From contig WHVA01000524.1 of NCBI GenBank assembly GCA_015179125.1, positions 1-64,000 of the forward strand: a stretch of DNA of 64,000 nt, in the 5' to 3' direction. The stretch is from Gautieria morchelliformis. Taxonomy: Eukaryota > Basidiomycota > Agaricomycetes > Gomphales > Gomphaceae. Numbering within the stretch: the stretch's first letter is position 1; the number at the start of each line of letters is the position of its first letter. Below the pieces are notes generated by a model. The model ran no database searches, was not told where the DNA came from, and was given only the letters and a program-made list of their open reading frames with translations. The position numbers and the translations under genes were made by a program. Shown one piece after another: positions 1-9,204 of this stretch.

Positions 1-567
1 GTGAAATGCCCAATGGTTGAGGTCGCCCTCAACAGCAATGTCAGTGCGACCACAGGGTTCGCACCCTTCGAGCTGAACCACGGCTATATGCCGTGGATAG
101 ACCTCCCCATAGCCGCGGACACCCCATTTAAAGGGGTGGCCCGGTTCGCACATCAGGCAAAATGGAACCTGATGGCGGCACACGATGCAATCATAGAGCA
201 TCGAGTGACGCAGATGTTTCACGCGAATAAGAAACGTATGGCGAGCGACAGGTACGCGGCCAACGACCGCGTCTACCTTTCGACACAAAACTTAACTCTC
301 CCAAAAGGAAGAGCCAGAAAACTAGTCCCGCGGTACATCGGACCGTACCGCGTTGTGGAGGCTCACAACGACGCCTCGACGGTGACCCTCGATCTTCCCG
401 ACGAGCTGAAAAGCCATCGCATTTCACCAGTCTTCCATTCCAGCCTCGTACGGCGATACGAGGCTAACAACGACAAATTGTTCCCTCGTCGTGAGGCCAA
501 GTCATTTTATGACTTCGGAGCAAATGACGAAGAGGAGTGGCTCGTCGACGAGATTATCGCACATTGA
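1..567 (+). CDS. Gypsy integrase C-terminal fragment (fossil)
   Basis: The open frame runs in from the window edge and encodes the end of a Ty3/gypsy integrase. It reads the usual target-choice segment (FAPFELNHGYMPW), then a basic stretch with DRVYLS and the beta-rich GPYRVVEAHNDASTVTLDLP region, then HRISPVFHSSLVRRYE, which is the standard lead into a gypsy chromodomain. Chromodomain-like residues (VHWTLGDVTWEP) follow shortly downstream. The catalytic core (DDE) lies outside the window. This is a retroelement part and not a host gene. Confidence 0.8.
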   Translation: MKCPMVEVALNSNVSATTGFAPFELNHGYMPWIDLPIAADTPFKGVARFAHQAKWNLMAAHDAIIEHRVTQMFHANKKRMASDRYAANDRVYLSTQNLTLPKGRARKLVPRYIGPYRVVEAHNDASTVTLDLPDELKSHRISPVFHSSLVRRYEANNDKLFPRREAKSFYDFGANDEEEWLVDEIIAH

Positions 568-845
568 TGGATAAACTCGACGGACCTGGAATTCCAGGTC
601 CATTGGACCCTAGGCGACGTGACATGGGAACCCATGTCGTCCTGCAAGGACCTTGAAGCCCTAGATAGCTATCTAGAGCTTCGGGGGTGGGCAAGCCACG
701 CGACCTCCCCAGACGCCGCTAAACGCATCTGTCACGTGCAGACCACGTGACGCGCCGGCCACGGCGCGGTTAAATTTTCACCTCAGATCTTTCCGAGGGC
801 GCATTGCTTCTTGGAAGCAGCCACCACCATCATCTACCCACGAAG

Positions 846-2012
846 ATGATGCCCCCCAAAGATGGGATGGACATTGACCCGTCAACGTCCACAACGCGAA
901 CAACGGCCCCGAGACAAGGGGCCGCTGACATTCTCTGTGCTCCGATAGACCAGGAGCACTGGATGATCGTGGGATGGGAGGACGCCCTCGCCATCGTCCA
1001 CCCGGACGATTGCGCAACGTGCGCGGACTATGCCGTGCACCTAAGGGCAGTGACAGGCACCCGCAAGGTCAAACTGCGGGACGAAGACATCAGCGACACC
1101 GTCGATTCAGCGTGGGGATGGCTCCCAAGGGGCATCGCGTGTGACACACGAGAAGAGCCCCTCCGGGACGTCCACGACCTCAAAAAAGAGGTCATGGAGC
1201 TAGAACGCGCGGTCGAGGACCGCGACGATGCGCTCATAACCGAGCGCGCCAGGATCAAGGAACTGGAGCAGCAGCTGAGTGCAGCCCAGCTCCAGGTGAC
1301 CCTGGTCCACGCTGCCTCAAAAAGGCCGCAACATGACCCAGCCACAGACCCAGTGGCCGGGCCATCTTCACCTCGCGCGACGGCGCCGTTGCCGGCGCGC
1401 GCAACATCGGGGCTCGCGTCCCGATTGTTGGCACCGACTCCAACGATGGAAGGGCTAAGCGCGCCTTCCGACTCGGCGTACGGTGTCCCAGATGGATGGG
1501 AGTCCGACTCGTCTGTCTGGAAGACGTACGACCCCGAACAGGCACAGAGGCTGGCAGAGCAGCCGAAGAAAAAGCGCAAGAAATTGCGCGGCTCCCTCCA
1601 CACCGTCAATGGGCTAGCCATTGCGAAGGAAAGCGCAATCAGCACTTACCTAGTGGCGTCATCGTCGCACACCATCGACAACCGCGCCCTTCAGCGGCGG
1701 GTAGCACAGGTCAAGGCCCAGTACATCGGGCCTGGCGTGGCCCTACCTCCGCCGGTGGGGACAGTTGAGTCGGTTCATCCTCCCTACCCGGGGGAGGGAA
1801 GGCTCATCCCACTCGGAGATCCACCGATCTCCGAGACGGGCCTCCTACCACAACCGGTAGGAAAGGCCCAACAACGTCGTACCCAATGGTACGACGTCTG
1901 CCCACTCGACGAACCCCGCTTCGTCGAACTCATAGCGCAGGCAAAAGAAACGCCGCAGATCGCGCGTACCCGCGAGATGATCGGTGTCTTCAAACGCATC
2001 GAGCGCAAATAA
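846..2012 (+). CDS. Coiled-coil ORF between integrase and 3' LTR of G1
   Basis: I do not recognise this protein (388 codons from the first ATG at 846; the frame is open from 804). It lies sense-wise between the integrase end and the 3' LTR, so it is probably an accessory ORF of element G1 and not a host gene. The N-terminal 100 residues look globular (WMIVGWEDALAIVHPDDC). Residues about 115-155 form a strong coiled coil rich in E, R, L and D (ELERAVEDRDDALITERAR). Residues about 160-250 are Pro/Ser/Ala-rich and probably disordered, followed by a basic KKKRKKLRG that could act as a nuclear signal. No signal peptide or membrane segment is visible, so an envelope role is not supported. A Gag-like or tethering role is possible but unproven. 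Confidence 0.5.
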   Translation: MMPPKDGMDIDPSTSTTRTTAPRQGAADILCAPIDQEHWMIVGWEDALAIVHPDDCATCADYAVHLRAVTGTRKVKLRDEDISDTVDSAWGWLPRGIACDTREEPLRDVHDLKKEVMELERAVEDRDDALITERARIKELEQQLSAAQLQVTLVHAASKRPQHDPATDPVAGPSSPRATAPLPARATSGLASRLLAPTPTMEGLSAPSDSAYGVPDGWESDSSVWKTYDPEQAQRLAEQPKKKRKKLRGSLHTVNGLAIAKESAISTYLVASSSHTIDNRALQRRVAQVKAQYIGPGVALPPPVGTVESVHPPYPGEGRLIPLGDPPISETGLLPQPVGKAQQRRTQWYDVCPLDEPRFVELIAQAKETPQIARTREMIGVFKRIERK

Positions 2013-2814
2013 CGCGCTCGCAATCCCAAAAGGGATTGTCTCGTGATAGCGGGCGGTACCCCGCACGACATCGCGGCCATTCTAAGGGGTTGGATACACA
2101 ACCCTGAAGGAATCCCTTCTGCCATCCGTGACAACGCGGATGGCACCTTCAACCTAGACGACATGGACGTCTGGATGTGGTTGAAGGCCCTTGCGCCCCG
2201 GGTCAAAGGGGTCGCATCACCGCTCAGGGCGAGGCTACTCAACCTCTTCGGCTCGACTGACCAATGGTCGAGCCTCATCGACGCCAGGGAAGTGCTGACG
2301 CCTCAGAGCACCACCCTGCGGCTCTCAATCACGGGCCCATTCCCTGTGGAGGGCCGAGCCGGCCCCGACATCCCACTCGTGGAGATCGCGAGATGGTTGG
2401 CCCGCTAGTGAGCGAGCGGCGTGCATTGAACATTACGTTCAGCGCAGCATCACCGGCGCGGCATTCAGCGCCGCCGCCCGTGAGGGCCAACAAAAGGTCA
2501 TTGAGACCAGCCATGTGAGGGCCGCGGTGCTGCGACCCCTCACTCACGCTCAGCTCGACCGAGAGCTGGCGCACTTCCAGCCCCCTCCTCAAACGGAGGA
2601 CCCGGCCGTTGAGGCCATGCTCCGCGAGGACACGGGCCCCAGCGCCCAAGCGGAGACCGCCACTAGTGGTGAGGCCGACCAGCCTCACCCAATCACCACC
2701 GATGATGCAGAGGTGCCCCCGGAGGAGTCACGTGCTCCTCCGGCCCCGTACGACAACGACGTCGTCGTATCGGCCACTCTAGAGGACGCCCTCATGGACG
2801 ACCTCTATGAGTAG
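2013..2814 (+). CDS. Continuation of the G1 accessory ORF region
   Basis: Two further open pieces on the same strand lie between the coiled-coil ORF and the polypurine tract. The first (around 2043-2408) is compact and Trp/Leu-rich (DVWMWLKALAPRVKGVASPL) and looks like a folded helical domain. The second (around 2515-2814) is acidic and Pro-rich (DDAEVPPEESRAPPAPYDND) and ends just before the PPT. I do not recognise either. Codon use and GC level match the upstream ORF, so I treat all three as one accessory region of the element, which carries a few breaks. Whether they were once one protein cannot be told from this copy. Confidence 0.4.
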
Positions 2815-2850
2815 TAATTAACCCCTATAGTTATCTATAGAGGGGGAGGG

Positions 2851-3065
2851 TGTAAATAACCCATGTATCTACATGTACATTAGTTATTACATAATCCCAG
2901 TGGGCCCCTTAGGGACCCACTGTATAGTTTATGCGTGGGAACCGGCCAGTGGTCCACATCGCATCTTACCCTTACACTGTCACTACGTAGCATCAGAATA
3001 CCACACATTGGTCAAGTTCTGTTGTGCTCTTGTGACCTGAGGCTTAAGATAGATATCTTTACAAC
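2851..3065 (+). repeat. 3' LTR (partial) of G1
   Basis: The sequence begins TGTAAATAACCC directly after a purine tract. It may end at TTTACA (3058-3063) or be cut by the neighbouring LINE-1 sequence at about 3068. The start is supported by the PPT. The end is uncertain because no second copy of the LTR is in the window. Confidence 0.6.
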
Positions 3066-3067
3066 CT

Positions 3068-3647
3068 TCAATGCGAAGGTGGCTCGGAACAGAGGGCCTA
3101 TAAAATGGAGGATAACGTCAATACACTGTTTCAGCACGGAGTTAGGGATACCGTTGGCTCCTGGCGCCTTAAAGGAGTTTAGCCTCTCCATCGCTCTTCT
3201 GATCTGGCTGTCTGGGATTCCCTCGTATTCGAAGGCTGCTGGAGGGTATGCGTGGTCGTCTGGGGCTGGCATGAAGTTGTTTGTCATTGCGGGGAAGAAA
3301 GTTGTAAAGAGCATTTGCGCCTTATCGTCGTTCGTCTCTGCTACCCATTTTGAGCCATGTCTATGTCTGGTGGTGAGCATTGGTACTTGAGCTCGGCCCC
3401 CGTCCGTTGGGTCCGCTGACGCATATTTGTGCGCTGTCCACACTGTTGTCTGGTTGTTCCTCTCGAGGAAGTCCTCCCAGTGCTTTTTTTTGGACTTTTC
3501 TATCGCCTCAGAGTACCTGTTACGCGTGTCTCTGTATTGCAGGTGTGTCGCGTGTTCTGGGTCATTTCTGTGCGCGTAAGACTTCCTGCCCGCCTGTCTC
3601 GCAGCCTTCCTTTTTTGGGAGAGGTCTCTCGACCACCATCGCTTCAT
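3068..3647 (-). pseudogene. LINE-1 ORF2 pre-RT linker and start of RT
   Basis: The frame reads RWWSRDLSQKRKAARQAGRK and WEDFLERNNQTTVWTAHKY, matching the LINE-3 stretch between endonuclease and RT (RRWWSRELTALKKDKNKIN; WADYLEDIDDHMLWSANRY). It ends in the first RT block, LNSFKAPGANGIPNSVLKQ (LKPHKAPGDDGIPNVVLKE in LINE-3), and FRATFALK. At about 3068 the LINE homology stops. The catalytic FVDD part of RT is absent from this copy. Confidence 0.75.
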
Positions 3648-3664
3648 GAATGGCGAGGGTTTTG

Positions 3665-4603
3665 TTATGGCACCATCTCAGCTGTTATTCCTGTAATGTG
3701 GTCAGTGATCGCTCTAAGATTGTAGTAGAAATGTTGCTTGTCTATGGGGGTCGGCGCCGGTATGGCCTCTCTGAGCCTTCCTTCTAGTCTCTCGCTGAAC
3801 TCGTTCCAGTCTACCAGCCTGTAATTTCTTCTCTCTGGTGGGGGGCCTCCGTGGTTGTGACTTCGAGGGTGGTGTCGATCGGGTAGTGGTCGGTTTTGAT
3901 GGGTTGCTCTTCTGGCACTGTGTAGCAATATATTAGTCGTTCGATCAATTCAGAAGATATGAAGACGTTATCGGTGCGCGTATTGTTTCCCGTTGACATG
4001 GCTCGGAGTGTCGGGATGCCCTTTGGAAGCGCCATCTGTAGGTCCCATTCCACCGTCGCGTCTATTAATTGTTGGGCGTCGTCTAGGTTGCTCCTCGTGA
4101 AGAGCTGTTGTTTCGCTCTTCGTCCACTGCGGATGGTGTCGGTTGAAGTCCGGACCCATATCATGCCCAGATCCTCTTCTCCCATCCCTCTTTCGTTGTG
4201 CTGCCTTCGTATGAAGGCCTTCATCGCGTGTAGGCTATCGGAGTTCTTGCAGTCGCAATATATATTGACAAGGAATATGTATCCGGTGTCGGTTTTGATC
4301 CTAATGGCCGTGGGTCTGGTGTTCCCATGTCGGTTGCGCCCATGTGTCCGTGGTGATTTTCTTGCTGACCAGAATCATTGTTCTCGTTTTCTTCTGTCTG
4401 TCTATGTAGTGCGACTTGGGATAAACCATGTACCAGTGGGAAGTGGCTCTAGCGTTTCCGAGGAAGTCTAGATAGGGTTCTTGTATGGCTATGATATTGT
4501 ATATGTCGGGTGTAGCGGTGGATAACATGTCTGCGGTAGCTGTGAGGGATTTGTTCGTGTTCTGTTGTCTGATCTGTATTCTTTTTATCGCCCCGGAGGC
4601 CAT
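3665..4603 (-). pseudogene. LINE-1 ORF2 endonuclease remnant
   Basis: This is the apurinic-like endonuclease domain (EEP family) that nicks the target DNA to prime LINE reverse transcription. The N-terminal strand with QQNTNKS and IIAIQEPYLDFLGNARATSH matches LINE-3 (QQNLNKS, IILLQEPYIDTLGNTRANHN). The Glu of QEP is the metal-binding residue. Further on, DFNRHHPQW, TRTDNVFISSELIE and KTDHYPIDTTLEV carry the Asp/Asn, Asp and terminal Asp-His pairs of the active site. The domain lies in three different reading frames, so at least two frameshifts have accumulated. Confidence 0.75.
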
Positions 4604-5398
4604 GGGGGAACTGAGGAAGGTCGAAAGAGACTCGAAGCTGCCTTACGACATGTTGATATCAACCAGGTGGATCAAACCAGCAAACCGCAGGATGCAGGGA
4701 CAGCGCTCAGCCCACCTGATAGCTAAGTTTTCTTCAATTCAGGCCGCAAACCAAAGTATACGAGACAGGCTGATTATCTCAGGAAAGCGCACGTGGGCGA
4801 GGAGAATAAGGAGGGAACTGAGGAGATGCCTCAAATGCCAAAGGCTCAACATGAGACACATGGTGGCAGAGTGCGAGGCAGAAGAAGCGTGCGGGATGTG
4901 CAGAGGGCCGCACAGAACAGCAGAATGCAAGGAAACAGACCCAGTCCGCTTCAAATGCGTCAATTGCGACATGAACAGACACGCATCCTGGGACCGAACA
5001 TGCCCACGGTTCATGTCGGCATGCCACACCATAGAAAAAGCGGACCCGGAAGGCACATACAAGTTTTTCCCCGACGAACAACCATGGACGTGGGAGCAGC
5101 ACGGCCACACGGATCCGACAACCGGCACAGAGATCTCCCCCCAGCAACAACAGACCCAACAAGAGAACAGCAGAGGGAGAGCACAGCAACAGCAGAATGC
5201 CAATAGAGGCGGTGAATGAGCGGCGTCGAGGGCAGGGGAAAGGGGCAGAGGCAGATACAACACAAATCCCATGATGGGACACAGGGATCAGGGCTGGAAC
5301 ACCGTCGGTGCACGACAGACAACATTAGATGAGTATGAGCCAAGAGGAGACCAGCAAGTTGATATCGATAGTCACCCCCAAGACGCACAGACTAGATG
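4590..5398 (+). pseudogene. LINE-1 ORF1, zinc-knuckle half (inverted)
   Basis: On the plus strand this encodes GELRKVERDSKLPYDM, matching GEELRAIEGYNKLPCG of LINE-3 ORF1. Three Cys/His knuckles follow: CLKCQRLNMRHMVAEC, CGMCRGPHRTAEC and CVNCDMNRHASWDRTC, matching CLKCQGWNHLSYTC, CGTCGERHKTATC and CTSCKLDGHASWDRAC. An in-frame TGA at 5217-5219 (GAA TGA GCG) interrupts the Gln/Arg-rich tail, which resumes in the same frame to a stop at 5396-5398. The flanking LINE sequence on both sides reads on the minus strand, so this 0.8-kb module is inverted in place. Confidence 0.8.
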
Positions 5399-6292
5399 AG
5401 TTAAAACAGTACGTCACTGGGACGTATTCCACCAAGACTGCGACCGCCCGGTCCTTGATAACTGATGTGCCGCCCAGTTTGTGTGTGAGCTGCATTTTGT
5501 TTGTTTGGACCCACTTGGCTGCCACAGGTGTATTCAGCTCGTATACCACGCCCCCGTTGGCTAGCGTTTTGGATCCTATGAAGCTGATGTCGGTGTCGAT
5601 GTTGATTCCCTCTAGCTGTTCGAGCGCTTGATTGGCTTTAGCTACCAGCTCTTGTTCCGTTAGGTTTCCCAGCGCGTTGTGTTCTGCTTTTGGGTCTTTG
5701 TCTATTAGTATTTGACATTCTCTTGCTTTCGCTCTGGCCAGGTTACTGGGGTGTGATAGGGGGACGTTACCTCTGAGTGCGGCCACGTACGTGTTTTCCG
5801 TAGCTCTTTCCCCTATCGCTTCCCTTCTTATCCTCTGCACACTGCACACTTCCTCTAATGCTAGGTTTGCCTCGTCTGTCATGTTTTTGGATGTGTCGGT
5901 GAACTCACGCGCTGCCTCTACGATGGATTCGACTTTGCTGAGTACGGGCGCTAAGTTTTTTTCGATGTATCGCATGACTGCTGTTCCGAGGTCCTTGGCT
6001 GTTTCGTCGGTCATGAGGATGGCAACCGATCTGGCCCTTCTTCGAGTACCTTCCCTGTAGAGCTGTGTGCTAGAGAGAGGAGGATGTAGCTTAGCTGTTC
6101 TGTCGTTGCCGGGCTGTCTTTGGCGAAGAAGCCCTGCCTGTCCAGGAACACTCTCGCCTGTTCTTTGGTGCGCACTGACGCGTATGGGTCTGCTATCAGC
6201 TCGGTTCTAGTTTTGGTGCTCGTCTGCTGGCTGCTAGCTCTCGTTTGGGCTGGCGCCGGTGCGGGCGGGTGGGACTCTGCGTTGGGTGGCAT
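5399..6292 (-). pseudogene. LINE-1 ORF1, N-terminal half
   Basis: The region encodes the first part of the LINE nucleic-acid-binding ORF1 protein. The start at 6292 opens with an Ala/Pro-rich tail, then LDRQGFFAKDSPATTEQLSY, which lines up with residues 15-40 of LINE-3 ORF1, and a shared VLEEG. The reading frame shifts near 6011 and continues as an alpha-helical stretch (IEKNLAPVLSKVESIVEAAREF), then a segment ending in AVLVEYVPVTYCF. That segment corresponds to the LINE-3 residues just ahead of its zinc-knuckle half. At about 5400 the homology breaks off and continues only in inverted orientation. Confidence 0.75.
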
Positions 6293-6430
6293 AGCCCTTT
6301 TGGTGCCTTTTTTGGTGGAGGCTTTTGTACTAGTGTTTAGTGCTACTCGCAGTGTACTAGCTACGGTTGGGGTGTGTGGATGTTTGGAGATTGGAATTTT
6401 ATGGGTTTTGGTGGTGGTGGTAGGCGTGAG

Positions 6431-7391
6431 AAAGCTCTCTCCAACTAATGGCTTAGTAGGTGCTATGGTGTTCCTGGTGAGTACATTGTACTACGCAGAC
6501 CTGCTCAGTTCTCACCTGTGACATAATTTTCCATTTACTTTTTCATAGCCCAGTTCTGCAGAGCAGCATTGAACCATTGCAGCAGCTGATCTTCGCATAC
6601 CAGCGACCCCCTGAGTGTATATTACCCCTTATTCATTGCTTAACCTATCCTCGCTTTTACGACACACAAGCATGGACAATCCGCCAGGCACTAACCTGCT
6701 CACATCCTTCCTTACCGAGTCCCTCTTTCCTGGCCTCTCCGATTGGCTGTCCTTCGAATTGTTCTGTCACCGCCTCTTCATTTAAAGCAAGCCCTATGAC
6801 CTCGAAAATCATAAGCGCAGGCATCAGGCATGGATGAAGGTACAGGGCGGCGCTGGAGCCACGTTGCAATTTGGGAATTTGTTAGCCGGAATCCTAATCC
6901 ACGGCTGTTCAGACCCAGTGAGAATCGACCAGGGATACATCGGGATTTGTAGGTAGACATTGGAAGATCTGATTCACCGCTGCAGTCTGCTGTGTCCCGT
7001 AAACGAGAGTCTGACCGATTGTAAATCGGAATACTACAGAACACATCTGAATATATCGGTTGTATTTATGCACGCAGCGAAAATCAGATAAGCTACAATA
7101 GACAGTGCCCCATCGGTACTGCTTGGTAACCATCGGTGATTTTCGGTACATCTCAACATACAACGGTATACTACGGCATCTCTCCGAGCAATCCCAGTTG
7201 ACCAGATATGGGCCCCATCCACCCAATGGCTCCCTGTGGAGCCCGAACCTCCAACTCAGCGCTTACCACCCCTCTCACTCACCTATACGCTCACGCCATT
7301 TCCCATGATTGATTCTGGGAGGGAATGAAATCAGCATCAGGTAATTAACTGACAATACGGACACATCATCCAGCGAACCTTCGCTGGCATC
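6431..7391. other. Unassigned spacer
   Basis: No coding homology is recognisable in this stretch. It contains short overlapping open frames of up to about 105 codons on both strands with no domain motif. It is bounded by the 5' region of LINE-1 and the 5' LTR of G2. Confidence 0.5.
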
Positions 7392-7852
7392 TGTCAGGGG
7401 ACACCCTGTTTTCCATTTCCAGTTCCGACTCCATTTCCGACTCCGCTTCCGGTTCCGATTCCATCTCCGCATCCGCTCCGGGAACGATTCCGCTTCTGGG
7501 AGAACTTCCACCAGTTCCATTCGCCTTGCCAGTTCCACTCCAATTTCCGACTTCCGCCCCGGAACAGTGTCGGAAATCAAGCGACTCGCATAATAGGTGG
7601 CATCAAGGGTCGATCAAGGGTCAGGGGAATGCAGGGTTGATGGCGGGTGCCAAGTGTTGTCCCTGGCTGCGCAGCGTAGTATAATACGGGCTCGCTGACA
7701 TTGGGGGTCCTTAGACTTTTCTCTTTGGATTTCCCCTTGTCAGGTGAGAATCCCCTCTCTTGTATGCTTTGTTCATTTATACATACTTTGGATTTCCCCT
7801 TGTCAGTTGTGTGGTAGTGTGATCTCCACAACTAGCCAGGGTTGCCCTTACA
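7392..7852 (+). repeat. 5' LTR of G2
   Basis: 461 bp, starting TGTCAGGGGACACC and ending GGGTTGCCCTTACA. It carries a run of TTCCGA-like hexamers near its start and a tata-like tagtataatacggg near 7677-7690. It matches 13111-13573 along its full length. Confidence 0.92.
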
Positions 7853-8039
7853 GTAGAAAAGTCTCTCCCATAGAGGACCGGCGGTCGTACTGCGTGTCGC
7901 AGCCGCCATAGGTGCGTTCGGAATCGGAGACAGCGACTCGGAGATCGCAACCTCTTCCGCACACACAGCGTACGACAGCCCTTCTTCTTACGTCGAGCTC
8001 CCAACCCCGGAAATCCCGTCCCACATTTCTCCTTCCGAC

Positions 8040-9204
8040 ATGGATCCGGACGATCGTCTTCGGAATATGGAGGAGGAATTGACGCGGAACCGGATGAAGA
8101 CCGACGCGATTGAAACAGCCTTACAAGCGATTTTGGCTAAGTTAGATATTCCACAAGGTGGTGGAAATGAAATGTTGGATGATCCGGATTTCGGAAAAGC
8201 GGAACTAGAAAGTCCGCGAAGTTAGCAAAGGTCAAACCCGCAACTCCGGCGGACTTTGACAGAGATCGGGAGAAGGGACGCGCATTCTTCAACACATGCA
8301 GCATCTACTTCGCAATTGTCGGAGACCTCTTTCCGAACGACCAGGCTCGGATTCACTGGGCATTGTCCTTTTTCAAGTCGGACCGCGCATCCCGTTTTGC
8401 AAACAAGGTGATCCGACATGAAGCAAAGGGCAAGGGGAACTACTTCCGAGACTGGGACGCCTTCGAGGAAACATTTTCCGACCAGTTCTGCCCAAAAAAT
8501 GAGCAGCTCGCAGCCCTTACGAAGCTGAGGGGACCAGCTGGTACCAGGCCGAGGATCCGGTCGATGACTATATCGATCGCTTCCAGGAGCTCATCGACCT
8601 TGCGGAGTATGATGACGACAAGACGATCGTCATCAAATTCCGACGAGGACTCGATCCGACACTCCAGAACCAAGTTGCGCTGCTTGGGGATGGAGCTCCG
8701 GACTTTGATGACCCGGAAGGGTGGTACCAAGCTGCGCAGAGGGTGTCCCGGAACAGGGAAGCAAATGAGGCCTTCGTGGAGACGAGCCGGAATATGACGC
8801 GCAGTTCCACTCGACCTACTCCACCTGTGCCAAAATCCAGAAGCGCATTCATTCCCATGCGGAAAGTATTTCCGACGCTTTCTCCGCCCACTCCTATTAG
8901 GAACCATAGCCCTCCTCCCTCGAAGAGTGGCCCTGCCCCGATGGATGTTGACCGCATGCGCGGAAAAGGCCGCGGAACTATCACCTGCTTCCGATGTCAA
9001 CAACCAGGCCACTATGCCCGCGAGTGCCCCCAAGCATTTGATATCCGGCTTATGACCACAGAGGAGAAACTCGAGCTCCTTCCAGAGTTCCTCGCACTTG
9101 CGGACATAAGCGGAGTGCCTACTGCGGAAGGAGTTTCCGAAAATGCGGAACATGGCGCATCGGAAGCGGAAGATGCGTCGGATTTTGTGACGCGCAGCGG
9201 GTGA
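8040..9204 (+). pseudogene. G2 gag region
   Basis: This is the capsid/nucleocapsid region of the G2 retrotransposon. It starts at MDPDDRLRNMEEELTRN, a short helical N-terminus. The middle carries the conserved gypsy gag core (ending VSRNREANEAFVETSRNM). A single CCHC zinc knuckle, CFRCQQPGHYARECP, sits near 8987-9031 and binds the genomic RNA. The region is broken (about two or three breaks). Its last frame ends at 9204 and overlaps the pol frame by a few bases in a different phase, the layout gypsy elements commonly use for frameshifted Gag-Pol expression. Confidence 0.8.

Larger units (their letters stand above)
1..3065 (+). mobile_element. Ty3/gypsy element G1, 3' part only
   Basis: This is the 3' end of a Ty3/gypsy LTR retrotransposon cut by the window edge. 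Parts in order: the integrase C-terminal region with a chromodomain-like tail (1 to about 700), an extra ORF region (846-2814), a polypurine tract (2841-2850, agggggaggg), and the start of the 3' LTR at 2851 (TGTAAATAACCC). The element is a broken fossil with a small number of breaks visible. The right end is lost where LINE-1 sequence begins at about 3068. Age cannot be judged because the 5' LTR is outside the window. The family call rests on the integrase/chromodomain residues and the PPT-LTR layout. Confidence 0.8.
3068..6430 (-). mobile_element. LINE-1: Tad1-like LINE, 3' deleted, internally inverted
   Basis: This is a non-LTR retrotransposon of the same type as LINE-3, recognised by matching it protein by protein. 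On the minus strand, from right to left, it carries a short 5' UTR, the N-terminal half of ORF1 (6292 to about 5400), the endonuclease of ORF2 (4603 to about 3810), and the linker just before RT (3647 to 3068). The zinc-knuckle half of ORF1 (about 4590-5398) is on the opposite strand. RT, RNase H and the poly-A tail are missing. Losing the 3' end is not the usual LINE pattern, because reverse transcription starts there, so a later deletion is likely. The 5' boundary near 6430 is approximate. Confidence 0.8.

Noticed and set aside
846-2012. Envelope-like protein in G1
   Set aside because: No signal peptide, membrane segment or cleavage motif is visible; the coiled coil alone is not evidence for an envelope.
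4739-5388. Three long overlapping minus-strand frames with Cys/Leu-rich, membrane-like composition
   Set aside because: They are antisense shadows of the inverted LINE-1 zinc-knuckle segment, whose plus-strand frame has clear homology.
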